A stretch of 49,602 nucleotides of DNA from Collinsella sp. (GTDB lineage: Bacteria > Actinomycetota > Coriobacteriia > Coriobacteriales > Coriobacteriaceae): positions 1 through 49,602 of the forward strand of contig JAHAGQ010000015.1 in NCBI GenBank assembly GCA_018373675.1, read 5' to 3'. The position numbers were made by a program, and so were the translations under genes. Positions within the stretch are counted from its first letter, which is position 1. Every line of letters begins with the position of its first letter. Below are positions 43,831 through 49,602 of this stretch, one piece after another. The notes under the pieces are model-generated. The model did not search any database. It had not been told where the DNA came from and saw only the letters and a program-made list of their open reading frames with translations.

Positions 43831-44790
43831 CTACTTCCAACGAAGCAGATAGCCACCTATATCCAGACCGGCGCCAAATCCAACCAAGGCGATGGTGTCG
43901 CCCGTGTGAAGTGCACCGGCGTTTGCCAGCCGGTCGAGGGCAAGCGGAATGCATGCGCTCGAAATGTTGCCGGTCTCGCGCAGCGTTCGAACCACGCGCT
44001 CGTCTGGCACGCCCAGACGCTTGACCGCCTGACTCAGGATTCGTTCGTTAGCCTGATGGAATACAAAATGATCGATGTCCTCGACCGCGATACTCGCGTC
44101 GCAGGCGAGCTTGTTGACCGTGTCGCAGATGGCGTTGACGCCGAACTTGAACACGCGGCGGCCATTCATGGACAGCACGCTCGCGCTATCTGCGGAAGCC
44201 TTAAACGGCGAGGTACCGACCAGACCGGGAACGCGCAACGTCTCGACGTCGGGCGCCGTCGAAAGCTCAACGGCAAGGGGGTTGTCTCCCCCAGCTTCAA
44301 TCACTGCGGCGCCTGCCCCATCGCCAAAAAGCACGCAGGTGGCACGGTCGGTCCAGTCGAGCGCGCGCGTCATCTGCTCGGCAGCAACAACAAGCACGCG
44401 CTCGGCACGGCTGCGGGCGATATAGCCCTCGGCGACATCGAGCGCAAATACGAAGCCGGCACAAGCCGCCGAGACATCGAAGGCAGGGCACGTCGCGCCT
44501 AGTCGCTCAGCAACGGCACACGCCTCAGCGGGAACAAGGTGGTCACCCGTCGTCGTCGAGCAGACGATCAGATCCAGCTGGCTCGCGTCGATTCCGGACA
44601 CCTGGAGTGCCCGCTCGCTCGCTGCTACGGCAAGGTCGTCAAGTGACTCGGTGGTGCAGACGTGGCGGCTCTTGATACCTGTGCGGGTAAAAATCCACTC
44701 ATCCGAGGTATCGAGGAACTCAGACAGCTCGTCATTGGAAACACTGCGTTCAGGAAGCGCCGAGCCTGTTCCAAGAATCGTGAAACCCAT
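43831..44790 (-). CDS. fabH: 3-oxoacyl-ACP synthase III (FabH)
   Basis: 319 aa from ATG 44790 (AGGAGG 6 nt upstream, MGFTILGTGSALPE). Catalytic Cys110 in DVSAACAGFVFAL, His in FHQANERI, Asn in GNISSACIPLAL. Starts fatty acid synthesis from acetyl-CoA or branched acyl-CoA. First gene of the operon, behind two copies of a 19-bp repeat. Confidence 0.97.
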   Translation of the reverse strand: MGFTILGTGSALPERSVSNDELSEFLDTSDEWIFTRTGIKSRHVCTTESLDDLAVAASERALQVSGIDASQLDLIVCSTTTGDHLVPAEACAVAERLGATCPAFDVSAACAGFVFALDVAEGYIARSRAERVLVVAAEQMTRALDWTDRATCVLFGDGAGAAVIEAGGDNPLAVELSTAPDVETLRVPGLVGTSPFKASADSASVLSMNGRRVFKFGVNAICDTVNKLACDASIAVEDIDHFVFHQANERILSQAVKRLGVPDERVVRTLRETGNISSACIPLALDRLANAGALHTGDTIALVGFGAGLDIGGYLLRWK

Positions 44791-44806
44791 CACTAACCTC
44801 CTTTGA

Positions 44807-44873
44807 GTTGTTGACGTGTTTACATCGACCAAGAGAGGATAACGCATTTTTGTCGTTGTTGATGTGTTAACAT
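44807..44873. promoter_or_regulatory. Two 19-bp operator-like repeats in front of fabH
   Basis: GTTGTTGACGTGTTTACAT (44807-44825) and GTTGTTGATGTGTTAACAT (44855-44873) differ at two positions and are 48 bp apart in the same orientation. Each contains TGTTwACA. They bracket the probable fabH promoter (minus-strand TATCCT at about 44836-44841), 17-83 nt upstream of the ATG. The fabH-birA spacer (44791-44966) is otherwise without a gene. Confidence 0.6.
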
Positions 44874-44966
44874 TAAATTGTCCAAATGCGACAAAGGCTT
44901 CACATTGTGTCTATCTCTCGACACCATTGCGCGATTGCCTTATTAACTTAGGAGGTAGCTGCCGTT

Positions 44967-45743
44967 TTGGATGCCAAATTAACGATAGTCGACGTAACCG
45001 GATCGACCAACGATGACCTGCTCGAAGCAGGAAAACAGGGAGCGCCGCACGGCACAGGACTTGCCGCCCGGGCTCAAACAGCAGGACGCGGCCGGCGCGG
45101 GCACAAGTGGGACTCAACCGTCGGCAACTTATTGCTTTCGATTGTCCTGCGCCCATGCGTTAATCCTGCGAAGTACTCTGGTCTTGCCGCCGTCAGCGGC
45201 CTAGCGGTGCTCGAGGCACTCGAAAAACAGGGTCTTGCAAACGAGATTGGCCTCAAATGGCCCAACGACCTGGTCGCGCGTGGACGCAAACTCGGCGGCA
45301 TTCTGGTCGAGGCCGAACGCGATAACGAAGGCAACCCCTTTGCGGTCTGTGGCATCGGCGTTAACGTGAACTATGTGCCCGCGGAGGTTCCCGATGGCGG
45401 CCTGCCAGCAATCGGCCTGTCAGACCTCAACAAGAACGTTCCCGCCGTCGACATGCTCCTCGATGAGGTCTATCACGCAGTTATAGACGCTGTAGATGCC
45501 TGGGCAGAGCGCCTCAACGCCAAGGAAGAAGACGCCGGTCCGCTCGCGCCCGTCCACGACGAATATATCGCTCACCTCAATTGGATCGGGGAGCACGTTA
45601 TCGCCCGCTCCCCCGCTGAGGACGAGCTGGCGCGTGGCATATTTAGAACGGTCGACGATTGCGGCCGCGCGTGCATCGAAACGGAAGACGGCTTTCGATC
45701 CTTCCATTTTGAGGAGGCATCGCTGCGCCCCTTGAGCGAATAG
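44967..45743 (+). CDS. birA: Biotin-[acetyl-CoA carboxylase] ligase
   Basis: 258 aa class I biotin ligase: no N-terminal DNA-binding domain, so not a repressor. GRGRRG (40-45) binds biotinyl-AMP; KWPNDL at 97-102 and GIGVNVNY follow. A small C-terminal domain (about 210-258) is present. TTG start with AGGAGGT 10 nt upstream. Divergent from the fab/acc operon, which encodes its substrate AccB, giving a clear functional link. Confidence 0.95.
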   Translation: MDAKLTIVDVTGSTNDDLLEAGKQGAPHGTGLAARAQTAGRGRRGHKWDSTVGNLLLSIVLRPCVNPAKYSGLAAVSGLAVLEALEKQGLANEIGLKWPNDLVARGRKLGGILVEAERDNEGNPFAVCGIGVNVNYVPAEVPDGGLPAIGLSDLNKNVPAVDMLLDEVYHAVIDAVDAWAERLNAKEEDAGPLAPVHDEYIAHLNWIGEHVIARSPAEDELARGIFRTVDDCGRACIETEDGFRSFHFEEASLRPLSE

Positions 45744-45805
45744 GGCGCCGCAACCACCTACTCGGCAGCATTACCCCGCAGTCCAAACCATCATTCAAAA
45801 CAAAA

Positions 45806-45836
45806 GGGCCCCGCTGCCGTTACGGCAGCGAGGCCC
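45806..45836. terminator. Bidirectional terminator between birA and rpsJ
   Basis: Stem GGGCCCCGCTGCCG / CGGCAGCGAGGCCC with loop TTA. On the minus strand TTTTGTTTTG follows, closing the str operon after rpsJ; on the plus strand TTTA follows for birA. Confidence 0.9.
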
Positions 45837-45858
45837 TTTAAGCTATGAGCGATATCGC

Positions 45859-46167
45859 TTAGAGCTTGATGTCGATGTCGACGCCAGCGGGGAGGTCGAG
45901 ACGCATGAGCGAATCAACGGTGCCCGAGGTGGGGTCGAGGATGTCGATGAGGCGCTTGTGGGTGCGCATCTCAAACTGCTCACGGGAGTCCTTGTTCACG
46001 TGCGGCGAGCGGATAACCGTGTACAGGTTGCGCTCGGTGGGCAGGGGGACAGGACCGGAAACGCGAGCGCCGGTCTTCTGAGCGGTCTCGACGATGAGCT
46101 TCGCGGACTGATCGACGACCTCGTGATCATAGCCCTTGAGGCGAATGCGGATCTTCTGGGTAGCCAA
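45859..46167 (-). CDS. rpsJ: 30S ribosomal protein S10
   Basis: 102 aa, complete (KIRIRLKGYDHEVVDQSAK; GPVPLPTERNLYTVIRSPHV; KRLIDILDPT). Also NusE in antitermination complexes. It follows fusA by 61 nt, without tuf between, and is the last gene before a strong terminator. In most bacteria rpsJ leads straight into rplC; here rplC is 14 kb away. Confidence 0.98.
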   Translation of the reverse strand: MATQKIRIRLKGYDHEVVDQSAKLIVETAQKTGARVSGPVPLPTERNLYTVIRSPHVNKDSREQFEMRTHKRLIDILDPTSGTVDSLMRLDLPAGVDIDIKL

Positions 46168-46228
46168 CTTAAACCTCCAAAGAGTGCGAGAGATGTTCTC
46201 GCAGGATTACGTAACAGAGAGCTCGAAC

Positions 46229-48328
46229 TTAGGCGTTCTTGCTCATGACCTCGTCCACGATGGACTTGGGCGCAGGCTCATAAGAGTCGAACTGCATCGT
46301 GTAGGATGCACGGCCCTGGGTCTGGGAGCGAAGGTCGGTAGCGTAACCGAACATCTCGCCCAGCGGCACCTTGGCACGGATGAGCTTGCTGTTCTTGCGA
46401 TCCTCCATGCCCTCGATCTTGCCGCGGCGACCGGAGAGGTTGCCCATAACGTCGCCCATGTACTGCTCGGGGGTCTCGACCTCGACAGCCATGATCGGCT
46501 CGAGCAGCTGCGGATCGGACTTCTTGAGGGCGTCCTTGATAGCCATGGAACCGGCGATCTTGAAGGCGGCCTCGGAGGAGTCGACCTCGTGGTAAGAACC
46601 GTCGAACAGGGTGACCTTAACGTCGAGGACCGGGAAGCCGGCGATAACACCGGTGTTCAGGGCCTCCTGGATGCCCTTATCGATGGACGGGATGTACTCC
46701 TTGGGCACGACGCCGCCGACGATAGCGTTGACGAACTCGTAGCCGAAGCCCTCCTCCATCTTCTCGAGCTTGATGACGGCGTGGCCGTACTGACCGCGAC
46801 CGCCGGACTGACGGACGAACTTGCCCTCAGCCTTCTCGACGTCGTGACCAGCGGTCTCGCGGTAGGCAACCTGGGGCTTACCGACGTTAGCGTCAACCTT
46901 GAACTCGCGGAGCAGGCGGTCGACGATGATCTCGAGGTGCAGCTCGCCCATGCCGGCGATGATGGTCTGACCGGTCTCGTGGTTGGTGGACACCTGGAAG
47001 GTCGGGTCCTCCTCGGCGAGCTTGGTCAGAGCAAGGGACATCTTGTCCTGCTCGGCCTTGGTCTTGGGCTCGATGGCAACGTCGATAACGGGCTTAGCGA
47101 ACTCGATCTTCTCGAGGACGATCTCCTTGCCCTCGGCGCACAGGGTGTCACCGGTGGTGGAGTTCTTGAAGCCGACGCAAGCGACGATGTCGCCGGCGGC
47201 AGCGTCGTCACGGTCGATACGCTCTGCGGCGTTCATCTCGAGGATGCGGCCGAGGCGCTCGCGCTGACCGTTGGAAGCGTTGACCACGTAGGAGCCGGAC
47301 TCGGCGCGGCCGGAGTAAACGCGGACATAGGTGAGCTTACCGACGAACGGGTCGGTCATGATCTTGAAGACCAGGCCGGAGAAGGGCTCGTCGAAGGAAG
47401 GATGACGCTGGATCTCCTCGCCGGTGTCCGGATCGGTACCGGTGACGGCCTCGACGTCGAGCGGGCTGGGCAGGTAGTCGACAACAGCGTCGAGCAGTTC
47501 CTGAACGCCCTTGTTCTTGTAGGCGGAGCCCACGAAGACGAGGTTGAGCTCGTTGGCCAGAACGCCCTTGCGCAGAGCAGCCTTGAGCTCCTCGACGGTG
47601 AAGTCCTCCTCCATGAGGATCTTCTCCATGAGCTCGTCGTCAAAGCTGGCAGCAGCGTCAAGGAGCTCCTCGCGCTTGGTGGCAGCGATGTCGGCAAACT
47701 CAGCCGGGATCTCGTCCATCGGCTCGGGGTAGGTCATACCCTTCTCGTCGGCCTTGAAGTCCCATGCAGTCATGGTAACCAGGTCGATGACGCCCCAGAA
47801 GTTGTCCTCGGCGCCCATCGGGACCTGAGCGGCCACGGCGTTGGCGTCGAGACGATCCTTCATGGTCTCGATAGCGTTGAAGAAGTCGGCGCCCACGCGG
47901 TCATACTTGTTGATGAAGGCGATGCGGGGGACGTTGAAGGTAGAAGCCTGACGCCAAACGGTCTCAGACTGGGGCTGAACGCCGGCAACGGCGTCGAAGA
48001 CGGCGACAGCGCCATCGAGGACGCGCAGGCAGCGCTCGACCTCAGCGGTGAAGTCAACGTGGCCCGGGGTGTCGATGATCTGGATGCGGTAGTCCTTACC
48101 GTCCTTGTTCCAGAAGCACGTGGTAGCAGCGGAGGTAATGGTTACGCCGCGCTCCTGCTCCTGAACCATCCAGTCCATGGTGGCAGCGCCCTCATGGACC
48201 TCACCGATCTTGTGGGTCTTACCGGTGTAGTAAAGAATACGCTCGGTCGTGGTGGTCTTACCGGCATCGATGTGGGCCATGATGCCGATGTTACGGGTAT
48301 CGGAAAGCTTGTACTTAGGCTTAGCCAT
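46229..48328 (-). CDS. fusA: Elongation factor G
   Basis: 699 aa, full length. GTPase motifs AHIDAGKTTTTERILYYTG (about 18-36), DTPGHVDF and INKYDRVGAD, and the domain IV segment SGGRGQYGHAVIK. Catalyses ribosome translocation. Order rpsL-rpsG-fusA is canonical; 19 nt after rpsG. Confidence 0.99.
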   Translation of the reverse strand: MAKPKYKLSDTRNIGIMAHIDAGKTTTTERILYYTGKTHKIGEVHEGAATMDWMVQEQERGVTITSAATTCFWNKDGKDYRIQIIDTPGHVDFTAEVERCLRVLDGAVAVFDAVAGVQPQSETVWRQASTFNVPRIAFINKYDRVGADFFNAIETMKDRLDANAVAAQVPMGAEDNFWGVIDLVTMTAWDFKADEKGMTYPEPMDEIPAEFADIAATKREELLDAAASFDDELMEKILMEEDFTVEELKAALRKGVLANELNLVFVGSAYKNKGVQELLDAVVDYLPSPLDVEAVTGTDPDTGEEIQRHPSFDEPFSGLVFKIMTDPFVGKLTYVRVYSGRAESGSYVVNASNGQRERLGRILEMNAAERIDRDDAAAGDIVACVGFKNSTTGDTLCAEGKEIVLEKIEFAKPVIDVAIEPKTKAEQDKMSLALTKLAEEDPTFQVSTNHETGQTIIAGMGELHLEIIVDRLLREFKVDANVGKPQVAYRETAGHDVEKAEGKFVRQSGGRGQYGHAVIKLEKMEEGFGYEFVNAIVGGVVPKEYIPSIDKGIQEALNTGVIAGFPVLDVKVTLFDGSYHEVDSSEAAFKIAGSMAIKDALKKSDPQLLEPIMAVEVETPEQYMGDVMGNLSGRRGKIEGMEDRKNSKLIRAKVPLGEMFGYATDLRSQTQGRASYTMQFDSYEPAPKSIVDEVMSKNA

Positions 48329-48347
48329 GTTAGTTCCTTACCTTAAC

Positions 48348-48821
48348 TTACCAACGATAGTGAGAGAACGCGCGGTTGGCCTCGGCCATCTTGAAGACGT
48401 CCTCACGCTTCTTGACGGAAGCGCCCAGGCCGTTGGAAGCGTCGAGGATCTCGTTGGCGAGACGCTCGGCCATGGTCTTCTCCTTGCGAGCGCGGGAGAA
48501 GTTGACGATCCAGCGGATGCCCAGAGCGGTGGAACGACGGGAGTTGACCTCCATCGGGACCTGATAGGTAGCGCCACCGACACGCTTGGGCTTAACCTCG
48601 AGCGTGGGCTTGACGTTGTCCATAGCCTTCTTGAAGGTAGCGAGAGCGTCGCCACCCTCGGACTTCTCGGCAACGATCTCGAAAGCGGTGTAAACGATGC
48701 GCTCAGCGGTGGCCTTCTTGCCGTCAAGAAGGACCTTGTTGATGAGCTGAGTCACCAGGCGGTTGTTGTAAACGGCGTCAGGCTGAACCTCACGACGATT
48801 AGCTGCTGCACGACGCGGCAT
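48348..48821 (-). CDS. rpsG: 30S ribosomal protein S7
   Basis: 157 aa. MPRRAAANRREVQPDAVYNN start and the KRVGGATYQVPMEV signature. Nucleates the 30S head. The 73-nt rpsL-rpsG spacer can fold (CCGTG...CACGG), the place where S7 acts as a translational repressor in E. coli; similar control here is a guess. Confidence 0.98.
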   Translation of the reverse strand: MPRRAAANRREVQPDAVYNNRLVTQLINKVLLDGKKATAERIVYTAFEIVAEKSEGGDALATFKKAMDNVKPTLEVKPKRVGGATYQVPMEVNSRRSTALGIRWIVNFSRARKEKTMAERLANEILDASNGLGASVKKREDVFKMAEANRAFSHYRW

Positions 48822-48894
48822 GTGAAATCTCCTTAAGTGTCTACCGTGCGGCGCTTAGGCGGCACACGGCGAAAGTATCAAAACGTTATCTGGC

Positions 48895-49272
48895 TTATTT
48901 GGCCTTGGGGCGCTTAGCACCGTACTTGGAACGGGCCTGCATACGGTTCTGGACCGGAGCAGCGTCGTAGGCGCCACGGATGACGTGATAACGGACACCA
49001 GGGAGGTCACGGACACGACCGCCGCGGACGAGCACGATGGAGTGCTCCTGCAGGTTGTGGCCCTCACCCGGGATGTAAGCAGTAACTTCGATGCCGTTGA
49101 CAAGGCGAACACGGGCAACCTTACGAAGAGCCGAGTTCGGCTTCTTGGGGCTCGTGGTGAAGACGCGGGTGCACACGCCGCGCTTCTGGGAGTTGTGCTG
49201 CAGAGCAGCGTTCTTGGACTTCTTGGGCACGGAACGACGGCCATGGCGAACCAGCTGGTTAATAGTAGGCAA
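48895..49272 (-). CDS. rpsL: 30S ribosomal protein S12
   Basis: 125 aa from a TTG at 49272 with AAGGAG 6-7 nt upstream. Decoding-site protein; the SPKKPNSALRKVARV segment has wild-type Lys at the streptomycin position and PGEGHNLQEHS is unaltered. First gene of the str operon. Confidence 0.98.
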   Translation of the reverse strand: MPTINQLVRHGRRSVPKKSKNAALQHNSQKRGVCTRVFTTSPKKPNSALRKVARVRLVNGIEVTAYIPGEGHNLQEHSIVLVRGGRVRDLPGVRYHVIRGAYDAAPVQNRMQARSKYGAKRPKAK

Positions 49273-49365
49273 AGCGTACTCCTTCTCGAATGATTCCAGC
49301 TTTCTGTAAAGTGCAACGGCTTGAATCGAGGGGTCAGCATCCCCCTACGAAACACGCAGTTCGAT

Positions 49366-49418
49366 AGGATACGTGCCGATAGCTGTGTCGTCAACAGACC
49401 ACGCCGCCGGGCGTATCC
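49366..49418 (-). promoter_or_regulatory. Promoter of the str operon with upstream shared motif
   Basis: Minus strand: -35 TTGACG (49389-49394), 17-nt spacer, -10 TATCCT (49366-49371), 94 nt before the rpsL start. Just upstream, 49400-49418 matches 16 of 19 bases of the motif near rplC (GGATACGCCCG core). Confidence 0.75.
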
Positions 49419-49493
49419 CAAAATTGGCATATTTCCGCAAACCCTACACAAAAGGAATCCCCTCCTGTGCGCTTGGGCTGATTCCCGGCCCGG

Positions 49494-49602
49494 GCGGCCC
49501 AGGTTTTAAGTTTGCTGCTCTACAGTCCTGCGCAAGACGGAAAGCACATTAAGTGCTTTCCTTTGCGTGCGGAACTCGCGACAAACTTAAAACCTGGGCC
49601 GC
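49494..49602. repeat. Copy B of the 84-bp element within an inverted repeat
   Basis: The core 49507-49590 is identical to 32237-32320 and in the same orientation. Arms GCGGCCCAGGTT (49494-49505) and AACCTGGGCCGC (49591-49602) are perfect inverted copies up to the last base of the window and unrelated to the arms of copy A. It lies about 76 nt upstream of the rpsL promoter motif. Confidence 0.9.

Noticed and set aside
44967..45743. BirA as repressor of the neighbouring operon
   Set aside because: The protein starts directly with the catalytic domain and has no helix-turn-helix, so it cannot be the regulator that binds the fabH repeats.
46136..48346. 736-codon open frame on the plus strand opposite fusA
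   Set aside because: Antisense shadow: EF-G is unmistakable on the other strand, and GC-rich codon bias keeps stops out of the opposite frame. The translated sequence is Leu/Asp/Val-rich with no domain.

Overview
The window looks like a contig from a high-GC Gram-positive gut anaerobe of the class Coriobacteriia, most likely Collinsella or a close relative. This is inferred from GC-rich codon use, Actinobacteria-like ribosomal proteins, a FabK-type fatty acid synthase and a selenium/molybdenum purine hydroxylase cluster. No taxonomic search was possible. Nearly all genes lie on the minus strand; the plus-strand genes are a YheO-type regulator, a U32 protein, a pseudouridine synthase and birA.

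Layout. 1-4.8 kb: type I restriction-modification operon hsdR-hsdM-hsdS, with hsdS cut by the window edge. 4.8-9.2 kb: accessory stretch with a DnaQ-like exonuclease, a gene remnant and two different AAA-type ATPases, each preceded by striking repeated DNA (five 23-bp units; a perfect 50-bp palindrome). 9.2-19.6 kb: purine/selenium cluster (permease, SsnA, YgfK, polyferredoxin, fused XDH) with a divergent PAS/HTH regulator. 19.7-26.1 kb: RidA, U32, RluA-like, DeoR and Gfo/Idh genes whose spacers are full of GGGGAC-containing palindromes (REP-like).

26.1-32.0 kb: part of the S10/spc ribosomal operon, rplC to rplX, ending in a terminator straight after rplX. 32.4-34.2 kb: a histidine phosphatase and a cation diffusion facilitator. 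34.3-44.8 kb: a complete FASII/acetyl-CoA carboxylase operon (fabH-acpP-fabK-fabD-fabG-fabF-accB-fabZ-accC-accDA) with a lone PTS EIIC gene at its end. 45-49.3 kb: birA, then the str operon rpsL-rpsG-fusA-rpsJ.

How it works together. BirA biotinylates AccB, which AccC and the AccD-AccA fusion use to make malonyl-CoA for the FASII enzymes. The permease, SsnA, YgfK, ferredoxin and XDH probably take up purines and pass electrons between them and NAD(P)H. The ribosomal superoperon is broken: rpsJ stays with fusA, while rplC onward lies about 14 kb away, and rplX is not followed by rplE.

The most unusual signal is an identical 84-bp sequence found upstream of both ribosomal transcription units (32237-32320 and 49507-49590). 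Each copy sits at the centre of a long inverted repeat whose arm sequences differ completely between the two sites. A 25-bp motif upstream of rplC recurs in front of rplB and, in part, in front of rpsL.
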